Positions 44,956 through 53,467 of a stretch of DNA of 64,000 bases are shown piece by piece. The notes below the pieces were generated by a model that did no database searches, was not told the DNA's origin, and saw only the letters and a list, made by a program, of their open reading frames with translations. Source of the DNA: Nitrososphaeraceae archaeon (GTDB lineage Archaea > Thermoproteota > Nitrososphaeria > Nitrososphaerales > Nitrososphaeraceae); NCBI GenBank assembly GCA_021325295.1, contig JAJPHM010000052.1, forward strand, positions 1 through 64,000, written 5' to 3'. The position numbers and the translations under genes were made by a program. The first letter of the stretch is position 1, and each line of letters opens with the position of its first letter.

Positions 44956-45870
44956 ATGCAGCCTCTCAAGATTATTACCTCTGTGGCTCCCTACGTAACT
45001 TTTGCTAACGCCCTGCAGGCTACTCAATTAGCTCACGAAGATGGTTTTTCAGGCATCGAGCTAGCCGAAGACCATCTTTACCAACTAGTGCGGGCAAAGC
45101 CAAATTCCTTGAACCTCATAAGAGAATACTCCAAAGACAGGCGGATGATCAATTCTATCCACAAGACACTTCATCTGCCCAGCATTGATTCGCCAAATCC
45201 CGCTGCAAGAAAAAAAGCGGTCGAATACACGTTACAAACGCTCGACAGTATGCAAGCCGCAGGAATCTCAAGAATGGTTATGCATAGCTTTAGCGATCTA
45301 CCCGCGTTCTTTGAGTTGAGGCAAGAGCGCGCCAACAGGATAGGTTATTTTCTCGGCTCCAATGTTGTGAAGATTTACGGGATTTTAGCCCCAGCGCTGA
45401 AGGCATACAGGATGTCACAAAAAGAAAAGTTTCAACAAAGCTTTATGCGCTCGCTTTCAGAGATTGCAAAGTATGCCGCAGATAAGAAAGTAAATGGCTT
45501 GCCGATAGAAATTGTGTTTGAAGAGCATTTTTCTGATGCGATTGATTATGACAGCATCTTCTGCGGCAGAGGAAATCTGACCAACGTAATACGCGGTATC
45601 GACACTGCTCATCACATGATAAGGACAGGAAATGATACGGACCTATCCGACATATCCGAACCAATTCACTTCCATGCAGTTGACACCAACGGAATAATAG
45701 ACGATCATAGGACAATTGGCAAAGGAAAAGTAAGATTTGAAAATACGCTATCTGATATCATCAGGAAGAAATTGGCGGACACTGCCGTCATAGAGGATGG
45801 CACAAGAAAAAGTGCGCTAAAATCCAAAGATGTGCTAATGTCGATAATGAAGCACCTCCTACATCACTAG
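44956..45870 (+). CDS. Xylose-isomerase-like TIM-barrel protein
   Basis: The protein (304 residues from ATG 44956; frame opens at TTG 44941) has the layout of AP endonuclease 2/sugar-phosphate isomerase-type TIM barrels: ITSVAPYVTFANALQATQLA, GFSGIELAEDHL, SIHKTLHLPS, MVMHSFSDLP, IEIVFEEHFS, IHFHAVDTNGIIDDHRTIGK. The usual metal ligands are represented by His, Glu and the late HAVDTNG...DHR set. Substrate unknown. An AAGGA core lies just before ATG 44956, favouring that start. Confidence 0.75.
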   Translation: MQPLKIITSVAPYVTFANALQATQLAHEDGFSGIELAEDHLYQLVRAKPNSLNLIREYSKDRRMINSIHKTLHLPSIDSPNPAARKKAVEYTLQTLDSMQAAGISRMVMHSFSDLPAFFELRQERANRIGYFLGSNVVKIYGILAPALKAYRMSQKEKFQQSFMRSLSEIAKYAADKKVNGLPIEIVFEEHFSDAIDYDSIFCGRGNLTNVIRGIDTAHHMIRTGNDTDLSDISEPIHFHAVDTNGIIDDHRTIGKGKVRFENTLSDIIRKKLADTAVIEDGTRKSALKSKDVLMSIMKHLLHH

Positions 45871-45929
45871 ATTTAGATTTGCTCCGCTACTTGGGAAAAA
45901 AATCCCATATCAATTATTATATTATGTGA

Positions 45930-46247
45930 CAGGAAATCGCAAACACTCTGGTACAGTTCAAGTCACATAGTACAAGCTGTAACTGTGACCCAAGTCCATA
46001 TGTAGGAGAACTAGATAGTGGTGGCCATACGCTGTCACAAGGCTTTACACCGTATTCAATTGGATTGCCAGTCAATCAACAAGTGACAGTAGATTTTGAC
46101 AATGGAGGTTCCTATACAATATCAAGCGCAACTACAAACACAAACCAAGTATCCTTCAACACATACTCATGGGGCGCACAGCAAGTAATCACTATGAGCA
46201 ATACAGGAGGAGGCTCAAGCTACTACGACCAAGGTAACTATTCGTAA
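45930..46247 (+). pseudogene. 5'-truncated gene fragment, extracellular-type
   Basis: After a TGA near 45927 the plus-strand frame stays open for about 105 codons to TAA at 46245-46247 and reads like a secreted beta-rich protein (FKSHSTSCNCDPSPYVGELD, then VTVDFDNGGSYTISSATTN, ending GGGSSYYDQGNYS). No ATG, GTG or TTG occurs before codon 46, and the TTG at 46065 falls in mid-domain. It is best seen as a fragment that lost its signal peptide. Confidence 0.5.
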
Positions 46248-46497
46248 TTGAAGATATAAGCAAAAAGGTTATACTCACCATTTCCTTTTTTATTTTTCAG
46301 ATTAACGTTGCTGAATTAATTGTCGTATTTGGAAGAGATTTGCATTAGATAAGTATTACTAGCTCTAAATCCCGTGGTGTGGATGAATCATTGTTTCTCA
46401 CTGATATCTCTCAAAGAACATGACTTCGATTACAATAAATCTATTTTATGACTTGGAAGAGGAATAAAAAATTGAGGATTGGCAACAATAATTATTG

Positions 46498-48465
46498 TTA
46501 CCTGTAAACTGCCGTAAGTTGTGTTGTTGTCCCTGTTCCAGTAGTTACTGTATGGAACCTATTTGTAGTACCATCAGACCAATGGTCAAAGACATAATTG
46601 CCATAGTCTGCAACAGCTACTTGATATGTCTGGCTATTGCTGACTGTGAAAGAAGCTGGAGAGAAGCCTGATTGTATTTGCTGGCTATTTTGCCACAAAG
46701 TGGTATAGTAGCCTGTGATTTGGTTGCCTGCAGAATCTGTTGTGGTTACTGAGATTGAGGAGCTGGATCCACCGCTGACAACTGTACCGCCTCCGCCACC
46801 ATTATTGTTAGTTGATGGACTGGTAGAATATACTGCTGTAAACGTCTGCCCCGAAGATGTAGCTGTAAATGTCTTGTCTCTGTTTGTTGTACCGTCACTC
46901 CAGTGGTTGAAATAGTATCCACCATAGTCCTGTACTTCAACTGTGTATGTTTGCCCTGCTGTTGTAGAGAATGTAGCAGGTGTAAAGCCGGTATTTTGTA
47001 CAGCTCCATTCTGGTACAAGACTGTATAGTATCCGGATATTGGATTATTATTCGAATCTAGCGATTGCACAGTAACAGATGACTGTTGATTGCATGTACT
47101 GCATGGTGGAGGTGTTGGTGGTGGTTGGTTTACATTTCTATAGACAGCCATTATCTGAGTATCTGACGATATTGAGATTGACCTGTCTCTATTCGTGCTT
47201 CCAGTGTCAGCCCAATAATCAAATGTATACTGCCCATAATCCTGCACTTCAACGGTATATTGTTGGTTGTTGTTTAAAGTAAAGGTAGCAGGTGTAAAGC
47301 CGGTATTTTGTACAGCTCCATTCTGGTACAAGACTGTGTAATAGCCGTAAAGTGGGTTATTGGAAGTATCCTGAGAGTTGACAGTTAACTGCGATGTGGT
47401 GCCTGAACTGCTACTGCTGCCAGCATTTACAACTGCAACAAGCCCACTGTTACTATTGTTTGGGTCTGCGCCGGCTACATATACAATATTGCTAGATGGA
47501 TTTACAGCAACTCCACGAAATGCCCCATACTCGTTAAGCGGTGTGCGCGATGCTATGGTATTTGAAGAACCATCAATTGTAACCATGTCGTCTGGAGAGT
47601 TGCCAGTTGAAGTGTAGATTTTGTTGGTGTTAGGATTTACCGATACCTCAGCTGGGTCAATGCCAGTGTCTATCTGCGTCACTATTTTGTTCGTCGATCC
47701 ATCTATAACTACTACATACTGCTCGACGTCAAAGCCTCGCTCTCCAACATAGACTGTGTTTGTGTTTGGATTTAAATCAACACCCCATGGGCCGACGTTA
47801 TTGATTTGAATTGTAGCCGCAAGGCTGTTAGTGTTTAGATTCCAGACATCTATTGTAGAACAATCAACTCCATAGAGCATGTTGGTGACAGGGTTGATGG
47901 CCATTCCAGAAAGAGTACAGCTTCCAGCAGGGCTTATAGAGCCGGTCACCGAGTTGGTAGACCCATCAATTATGGAAATTGACGTGGCGCCGGTCCTGAA
48001 ATTAGCATTATCTACATATGCTTTGTTTGTAGCTGGATTTACCGCTACAGCTCCTGCCCAGACAGACGAAGAGGAGTTAAGAGTTATAGTAGCTGCCACA
48101 GTATTTGTAGAACCATCAATTACAGTGAGAGTATCTGATGATTGTGTGCTTGCAACATAGATTTTGTTTGTATTTGGGTTTACCGCTATTGCACCACTGC
48201 CTGTAGGAATGGAAATTGTAGAAGTCACTTTATTTGTAGAACCATCAATTACAGTGACAGAGTTTGAGCCTGTTGCAACATAGACTTTGTTAGTTGAGGG
48301 ATTGACAGCAATAAATGAGGCGACGCCTGATGGCGTATTGACATAGGTGACGACGGTTTCAGCAAAGGCTGCGGTTCCAAGAACTGAACCTATCGTAGAG
48401 AGAAGTAGCACTGAAGAGATAATTACGGCGAGTGTTTTGGTGTTGGTTGAGAAAAGTGGTTTCAT
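46498..48465 (-). CDS. Secreted YVTN-propeller protein with three InlB-like repeats
   Basis: The protein (655 residues from ATG 48465; the frame opens at TTG 48477) has a signal peptide (about 8-34), a YVTN propeller (about 35-345; VYVATGSNSVTVIDGSTNKV, IYVASTQSSDTLTVIDGSTN) and three copies of a module reading GYYTVLYQNG...FTPATF...VEVQDYG..F..W.DGTTNRD (about 365-440, 460-545, 565-655). Two of the repeats share an exact 53-bp DNA stretch. It should be exported and act at the cell surface, like the larger protein at 34320-37601. The ATG gives a standard signal peptide start (MKPLFSTNTK). Confidence 0.82.
   Translation of the reverse strand: MKPLFSTNTKTLAVIISSVLLLSTIGSVLGTAAFAETVVTYVNTPSGVASFIAVNPSTNKVYVATGSNSVTVIDGSTNKVTSTISIPTGSGAIAVNPNTNKIYVASTQSSDTLTVIDGSTNTVAATITLNSSSSVWAGAVAVNPATNKAYVDNANFRTGATSISIIDGSTNSVTGSISPAGSCTLSGMAINPVTNMLYGVDCSTIDVWNLNTNSLAATIQINNVGPWGVDLNPNTNTVYVGERGFDVEQYVVVIDGSTNKIVTQIDTGIDPAEVSVNPNTNKIYTSTGNSPDDMVTIDGSSNTIASRTPLNEYGAFRGVAVNPSSNIVYVAGADPNNSNSGLVAVVNAGSSSSSGTTSQLTVNSQDTSNNPLYGYYTVLYQNGAVQNTGFTPATFTLNNNQQYTVEVQDYGQYTFDYWADTGSTNRDRSISISSDTQIMAVYRNVNQPPPTPPPCSTCNQQSSVTVQSLDSNNNPISGYYTVLYQNGAVQNTGFTPATFSTTAGQTYTVEVQDYGGYYFNHWSDGTTNRDKTFTATSSGQTFTAVYSTSPSTNNNGGGGGTVVSGGSSSSISVTTTDSAGNQITGYYTTLWQNSQQIQSGFSPASFTVSNSQTYQVAVADYGNYVFDHWSDGTTNRFHTVTTGTGTTTQLTAVYR
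46973..47025. repeat. 53-bp exact intragenic repeat, copy 1
   Basis: Begins GTAGCAGGTGTAAAGCC and ends GGTACAAGACTGT; identical to 47285-47337. It encodes the LYQNGAVQNTGFTPAT segment of an InlB-like module. Confidence 0.85.
47285..47337. repeat. 53-bp exact intragenic repeat, copy 2
   Basis: Identical to 46973-47025. Neighbouring sequence in the two modules differs, so the exact match suggests recent duplication or gene conversion. Confidence 0.85.
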
Positions 48466-48662
48466 GTCAATCGTCAATCAAAGAAAAAAGAACAGAGTAT
48501 TTAGGAAGTAGCGAGGCAGACCACTTTAACAATTGGATAGAAAAAACGACTTTATTGCGTCTCCATAAGGCTGACAGCTATGTCTGGTTATCGCTTATCT
48601 CATACGTTCATCTGGAGCCTCATTTTAGGAATAGCTGAATTAGTCTAAACGAAGCATCACCA

Positions 48663-48848
48663 TTATTCATCAGGAGTAAAATCAGCACTTATAGTCATAT
48701 TCTGATTATTTGCTAACGTTTCATTTGCTATGTAGATAAACGCAGTATAGCCATCTGGATCTGTTATTTCGATGACATCTGCAAACGGGATTGGTTGATG
48801 AGCAGTATTTACCAAGATGTACTTTCGATGAAGTAAGAATAAACATCA
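48663..48848 (-). pseudogene. Fragment of a secreted-protein gene
   Basis: On the minus strand this stretch reads KYILVNTAHQPIPFADVIEI, then TDPDGYTAFIYIANETL and ends TISADFTPDE before TAA (48663-48665). The text is clearly protein-like (beta-rich, N-glycosylation sites) but the frame is closed upstream by TGA and has no proper start. It is the C-terminal remnant of a lost gene. Parent family not recognised. Confidence 0.5.
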
Positions 48849-48972
48849 ATGCAGGGTTAGACTGAAAAAACATGCTACATACCTTACAGGTAAACTCTGA
48901 TTCTTTTGTTGAATTTCTGCTAAATGGAAATTTCATTGTAAAAGCCCGGTTTGCAAAAGGCAATCTAAATCA

Positions 48973-49245
48973 ATGGTAGTTACCACGATAGACAACCCCT
49001 ATTTCTCGGAATCCTTTATACCCTGGAGTTGGAATATTTCCTCTATGTCAGAAATATACATATGGCTTCTACTGGCACTTTTGCCAGTATTTCTTGGATT
49101 TGCTCTGTTATACTATGCAAGACAAATAAGATCTAGCAATGGTCATAGAATACTTTACTTTTCATTTTTGTTTGCAGGTGCTGTCTCAATTTTAGCAAGT
49201 GGCATAGGAATATTTTCTATCTTTGCTGAATATCCATCATATTGA
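48973..49245 (+). CDS. Small two-pass membrane protein
   Basis: The 90-residue protein has two membrane helices (about 29-47, IYIWLLLALLPVFLGFALLY, and about 62-84, ILYFSFLFAGAVSILASGIG) joined by a short basic loop (ARQIRSSNGHR). The amphipathic N-terminus has several aromatic residues. No family is recognised. ATG start. The following 280 bases (49246-49527) hold only short open stretches and no gene. Confidence 0.6.
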   Translation: MVVTTIDNPYFSESFIPWSWNISSMSEIYIWLLLALLPVFLGFALLYYARQIRSSNGHRILYFSFLFAGAVSILASGIGIFSIFAEYPSY

Positions 49246-49527
49246 GCTTATAACGCTGGGAAGAGAGAATTTTAGATGAACCGCTGTTTGAGTAGAGGAT
49301 TTTTGACCTATATTCATGAAATGAAAGCTATTGAATATGGTAGTGATGATGAACTGATAAAGGATCCACTGTTGAGTTAACACTTGCTGGAAAAAATACT
49401 ACAGCAACTTGTATGGCAAAATTGTCATCGAGAAGCGATTGAAACGCTACATTACAGGAACATCAGAGCCGCTATTCAAGGAAGTAAGAGTTATAGTATG
49501 TTTATCAAGTGATCAATTTACTAAAGA

Positions 49528-50814
49528 TTGTTGCGTCTACCTGCCCTGTGTTCCATAGCCTTCCTGCCTCTATCACTGACCTTTCTTGGTATTCCCAGTT
49601 ATGTTTCTGCTTCTTCTGGGCCTGTGGTCAAAGACCCAAATTTTGTGGTGCAAACATACGTCACTGGCATCTGCTGCAACCCCACCACTATGGCATTTGT
49701 AGGAAACTCTAGCGACATCCTTGTACTTTCAAAAAACTCAGGTGAAGTTCACCTAATAAGAGATGGCCAACTTCAACCAGCACCAGTTCTTACCGAAAGT
49801 GTTCGGAGTGCGGGCGAGCAAGGAATGCTCACAATTGCTACGCAAGGAAATAAAACATATCTGTATTTTACGGAAGCAATATCTTCTGGCAATCCTCCTC
49901 TTGCAAAGCGCGTCTATAGCTATGACTGGAACGGCGAGAGGCTTGTAAATAAGACACTGGTAAAGGAAATGCCGCGGGCATATTATACTGGCGGGGCCAT
50001 GACATTTGACAAAAATGGGACATTGTATATCGCGGCAGGCGGTGCTGGAAGGTATGGCAAGCTTCAACATTTTCCCGAAGGCGAGTATGACGGTATCAGT
50101 GCCATCCATCAACTGGCGCCACCCGGACCAGACTATGCTATCGGTATTCGAAACAGCTTTGGGTTGACGACAGATCCTGTCACAGGAGCTCTCTGGGATT
50201 CAGATAATGGTGACGCATGCTGCGACGAAATCAATATGGTCACACCAAAGTTCAACGGCGGATGGGATGTGATAATGGGCCCTGCAAGCAATACTCAGTT
50301 AGCAATGCTGCCAAAGTCAGATTATGTGTATCATGATCCAAAGTTTACTTGGGAGACGGAGGTTGTCCCAACAGGTCTTGCGTTTGGCCCTAATACAGGA
50401 GCATTTGCAAAATATAATAGCAGTCTGTTTGTTGCTAGCTTTATCAACGGCAACCTCTACCGGTTTGAGCTAAATAGCCAGCGCAATGGATTTGTATTTA
50501 ACTCGCCACAATTCAAAGGTAATTCTCCTGAGGTCCGTACTGGAGATTCAATGGATGAGATAATTTGGGGAACAGGATTTGTTGGCATTACTGATGTTAA
50601 GTTTGGACCAGATGGATTTCTCTACTTGGTTTCACTTCCGCAAGGAATTATTTACAGAATAGTTCCTGCGACCGTTTCAAGTCATGATGATATTCTTCCT
50701 CAGACGATAGCAAATAATTACGGTTATCTTGTAATAGCTGCATTAGGTGGTACTGGAATAGCCGTTGCCTATGTTATCAAGGGATTCAGGGTCAAAAAAA
50801 TAAGGCTATGCTGA
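49528..50814 (+). CDS. PQQ-dependent sugar (sorbosone) dehydrogenase-like protein, membrane anchored
   Basis: The 428-residue protein has a signal peptide (about 5-28), a six-bladed propeller of the glucose/sorbosone dehydrogenase type (about 35-385) and a C-terminal membrane helix (about 400-420) with a basic end. Family phrases are TGICCNPTTMAFVGNSSDIL, EQGMLTIA, LYFTEA, AIGIRNSFGLTTDPVTGALW, WDSDNGDACCDEINMV and VKFGPDGFLYLV. Soluble members oxidise sugars with PQQ and calcium; many archaeal and bacterial homologues have no proven substrate, and thaumarchaea are not known to make PQQ, so the role is uncertain. The start is TTG. Confidence 0.85.
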   Translation: MLRLPALCSIAFLPLSLTFLGIPSYVSASSGPVVKDPNFVVQTYVTGICCNPTTMAFVGNSSDILVLSKNSGEVHLIRDGQLQPAPVLTESVRSAGEQGMLTIATQGNKTYLYFTEAISSGNPPLAKRVYSYDWNGERLVNKTLVKEMPRAYYTGGAMTFDKNGTLYIAAGGAGRYGKLQHFPEGEYDGISAIHQLAPPGPDYAIGIRNSFGLTTDPVTGALWDSDNGDACCDEINMVTPKFNGGWDVIMGPASNTQLAMLPKSDYVYHDPKFTWETEVVPTGLAFGPNTGAFAKYNSSLFVASFINGNLYRFELNSQRNGFVFNSPQFKGNSPEVRTGDSMDEIIWGTGFVGITDVKFGPDGFLYLVSLPQGIIYRIVPATVSSHDDILPQTIANNYGYLVIAALGGTGIAVAYVIKGFRVKKIRLC

Positions 50815-50996
50815 TACTATAACATTATTTTGTATATTTGTCATAATTGGCACCAAGTTGTTAGAAAAAAGTAAGAGATCAATATTGACTACAATCTGTT
50901 TAGTAGCAAGTATCTTTCTTATTTTGGATTCTGCATTACAATCAGAAAATACACACTTTTTGGGCGAGTAATAATTGTTCACAGTAAGTATGGTCT

Positions 50997-51332
50997 CTAG
51001 CTTTTGTAAATTTTAGTCACAGGATTTCTGATATAATCAAAGACATACAGTATAGAACCACCAAATACCAATGTCAACCCAACAAATAGATAGGAAAACC
51101 AAAAGTTACACAAAATCGGTTGGACGATGGTACCTCCACTTCCAGAAATGCAATTGCGCAAACCATGAGGAATTTGCGGACATTGTTGGGTAGATTCTGT
51201 AGAATAATTTTGAGGCTCATAAGTTCCCCAACAATTATCACCAAAGAAGGCATTTATCACCAATAGCATGATGCCAAATAATCCAATCGCAATTCCCAGA
51301 TAGGAAATCCAAGACTTGCGCACATTCACCAT
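50997..51332 (-). CDS. Small two-pass membrane protein
   Basis: The 111-residue protein has membrane helices at about 9-28 (YLGIAIGLFGIMLLVINAF) and 78-97, with an external loop holding four cysteines (DNCWG, QQCPQIP, RNCISG, ILCNF) that could form two disulfides. It is encoded 73 bases downstream of another two-helix gene on the same strand and may be co-transcribed with it. No family is recognised. ATG start. Confidence 0.6.
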   Translation of the reverse strand: MVNVRKSWISYLGIAIGLFGIMLLVINAFFGDNCWGTYEPQNYSTESTQQCPQIPHGLRNCISGSGGTIVQPILCNFWFSYLFVGLTLVFGGSILYVFDYIRNPVTKIYKS

Positions 51333-51405
51333 TCTCTAAAATCGTATTTATGACTAAGTCTAGAACAGTCAGATTTACCAGTTACTTAGACAGATAGTTA
51401 CATAG

Positions 51406-51708
51406 TCACCGCAAAAGCACACCTTCACTGAATATAGGATACTGTATGCGAGGCTTTGTCTCCCAAACCATCTTTTTCAGTCCATATACAAATACAAATC
51501 CACCCAATATGTTTATGATAATTCCTCCTTCTATCTGCCATGTGATATAGTCAGAGTAGGCAGGTGGTCTTGGTGGCCCTCCCATATAATTACGCGGATC
51601 TGAAACATATGGCATTGATTTTTCAGGTGTCCACTCTTTAACAGCTTTTTGCCAGTCATAGTAAGAAGATATGCCAGCAAATAGCGTAAGAAACCCGACA
51701 AATAGCAA
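51406..51708 (-). CDS. Small two-pass membrane protein
   Basis: The 100-residue protein has an N-terminal helix (the frame remains open and hydrophobic upstream of TTG 51708 as NSGALIIGSV, so the true start may be earlier), a Pro-rich external loop (MGGPPRPPAYSDY) and a second helix (about 62-80, GGIIINILGGFVFVYGL). No family is recognised. Probably co-transcribed with the gene at 50997-51332. Confidence 0.5.
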   Translation of the reverse strand: MLFVGFLTLFAGISSYYDWQKAVKEWTPEKSMPYVSDPRNYMGGPPRPPAYSDYITWQIEGGIIINILGGFVFVYGLKKMVWETKPRIQYPIFSEGVLLR

Positions 51709-51901
51709 TACCGACCCTATAATAATGAGAGCACCAGAATTCGTATAAAAGAATAGGCAGAAATGCTATATCATATTTTCGGAATATCTGATTTGCTCTT
51801 TTGGTTTCTCCTTGGCTAAATTGGTATTGTATTATTTATACTGGTTAATAATCAGCGTAGGAATATTTGTAAAAAGGAAAATGCATAACAGATGATGGTA
51901 T

Positions 51902-52741
51902 TTGTCATTCCCTAAAGTTATACTTGTAATCATAGTAGTAGGTGCAGCATTTATCATCTCGATTGCAGTTTCACTTTATCTATTACATCCACCATTGCAA
52001 GAGGTACCTATCAGTATAGAAATTTCAGGACTAAAAGACACCTACAAGGCAGGTGAACCAATCAACTTCAATGTTACCATAATAGGAGAATGCTTTGTCT
52101 ATCCTCAGTTTGTTATGATAAAGGACCTGCGGAATGGAAAAACAGTATGGCTATTCAATGGTACCATACTAGACCTTAGAATAATGGGAGCGCCTCCTTG
52201 TAGTGCAATATCTGGGGAAACTTATAGTACAGAAGAAGGGATATGGAACAATGGTTACTGGATAAAGTCACCAATTATCATAAACAAGACAGGAGATTAT
52301 GATGCAATAGCAAAATACGCCAATGCAGAAGAAGAACAGGAATTTTACGTAACCAGCAATGATATAAACCATAATACTACACCATCTCAAACCAATCTGT
52401 CAGTTCAAGCACCTATTTTTGGTCCCTCTTGGCATTATGCAGGAAATGAAACTATAAGTGGAGATTTAGCAATGAGACTTTGCAGTATACCACCAACACC
52501 GTGTGCAGAAAAACCAGCATTTACAGCCAATAAATATGTCAATGATAAAAATGATACAACCGCACTTTTAGTTACAAGATGGGAAGGACATACAGACCAG
52601 AATAGCAATATTATCAGAGTAGATGAGTATGATACGGTATTAGTCAATTCTAGCGTGTATTGTGTTAGGACGAATTTAACAGATACATCAAACCAGCTAT
52701 GGACATTACAGTATGCTAAATGTCCGTCGTTAATCAATTAA
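51902..52741 (+). CDS. Membrane-anchored secreted protein with two domains
   Basis: The 279-residue protein has an N-terminal membrane helix (about 7-28), a beta-sandwich domain (about 35-155; ISGLKDTYKAGEPINFNVTI, a CARDB/BsuPI-like layout) and a C-terminal domain (about 175-279) paralogous to the protein at 27181-27636 (GPSWHYAGNET, ANKYVN, VNSSVYCVRTN, KCPS). The fold is exported and Cys-containing. It lies inside the presumed island and is the only intact gene between the sorbosone-dehydrogenase-like gene and the tRNA on this strand. The start is TTG. Confidence 0.65.
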   Translation: MSFPKVILVIIVVGAAFIISIAVSLYLLHPPLQEVPISIEISGLKDTYKAGEPINFNVTIIGECFVYPQFVMIKDLRNGKTVWLFNGTILDLRIMGAPPCSAISGETYSTEEGIWNNGYWIKSPIIINKTGDYDAIAKYANAEEEQEFYVTSNDINHNTTPSQTNLSVQAPIFGPSWHYAGNETISGDLAMRLCSIPPTPCAEKPAFTANKYVNDKNDTTALLVTRWEGHTDQNSNIIRVDEYDTVLVNSSVYCVRTNLTDTSNQLWTLQYAKCPSLIN

Positions 52742-52842
52742 CTCGCTAGCATTACTTTGCACCAAATTCCATCAAGACAAAACTGTCTATGGATAGTAGC
52801 ATTTTCACTGTGGAATCACTATCTTTTATTCTGTAAGGAATG

Positions 52843-53177
52843 TTACTTGTATCGCACTAAAGTTAACCTAACTCCATCTATACTCTTTATCTTTTCATTT
52901 AGCTCCTCTAGTTTTTTCTCATTCTCCGCCGTTACGTTAGCTACAAAATGATACCATCTGGTGTTGTTATTTGTTCAATACTGGTGACCCCATTGAGATT
53001 TTGTACTTTTTGCTTTACATCTGGAATTTGGGTTACTGTGCATTTGACAGACATACGCAGTAATTGGCATGTAGTATTTGTTAGTCTGTTGGTCAAGTTG
53101 ATGATAAAAGTATCATTAATCGGAAAATAGTCATATAGATGGTGTTTATCAAAATTGCATCGCCAATCTAATGGCAA
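52843..53177 (-). pseudogene. Frameshifted RAM/Lrp-effector-like gene
   Basis: The frame from 53177 reads MSVKCTVTQIPDVKQKVQNL and NGVTSIEQITTPDG, then stops at TAG (about 52941). One base over, the next frame carries on without a break as YHFVANVTAENEKKLEEL and ends KSIDGVRLTLVRYK at TAA 52843-52845. Joined, this is an alpha-beta RAM-like (ferredoxin-fold) domain as in Lrp/AsnC effectors: strand, helix PDVKQKVQNL, strand, helix, strand. A single lost base in GATGGTATCAT would explain the break. The preceding 40 residues are less clear. Confidence 0.5.
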
Positions 53178-53356
53178 TTGTGATAAGTATCAGTGGATTT
53201 GTTGTCCTTGAAATAGGAATAGTAATACTTGCCAGTACAGATAAAATACTACTATTAATGCGATATTATTAGTTATTCAAAAGGGATTTAGTGAGCATAC
53301 ATCATTAGTCAGGCAGACCTCTGTTAATGAAAAATGGATTCTGTGTAGAAGGAGAG

Positions 53357-53399
53357 CGTTACTGCTAATGGTAACGGCGTTACTACCTGTAGCAACGCC
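53357..53399. other. Tandem stem-loops beside the tRNA end
   Basis: CGTTAC-N8-GTAACG (53357-53376) is followed at once by GGCGTT-N12-AACGCC (53376-53399), whose inner part adds CTA/TAG pairs. The pair lies about 50 bases from the tRNA-Asp 3' end. They may be terminators or recombination-site structure. Confidence 0.4.
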
Positions 53400-53449
53400 A
53401 GTTCTCTCATAAATAGCGAATTCCGTAAAAATCTACCTTGTTAAGCGTA

Positions 53450-53467
53450 ATAGAGCGCCCGGGCCGG
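53450..53467 (-). repeat. 18-bp direct repeat, copy within tRNA-Asp (candidate att site)
   Basis: Identical to 44157-44174. It covers T-stem, acceptor and discriminator bases of tRNA-Asp plus six flanking bases. Confidence 0.6.

Noticed and set aside
49246-49527. Possible gene fragment before the sorbosone-dehydrogenase-like gene
   Set aside because: Short open stretches in several frames but no recognisable domain or start; left as non-coding.
53171-53272. 33-codon hydrophobic frame (MAIVISISGFVVLEIG)
   Set aside because: Looks like a single membrane helix but has no promoter or neighbour support and lies in decayed sequence.
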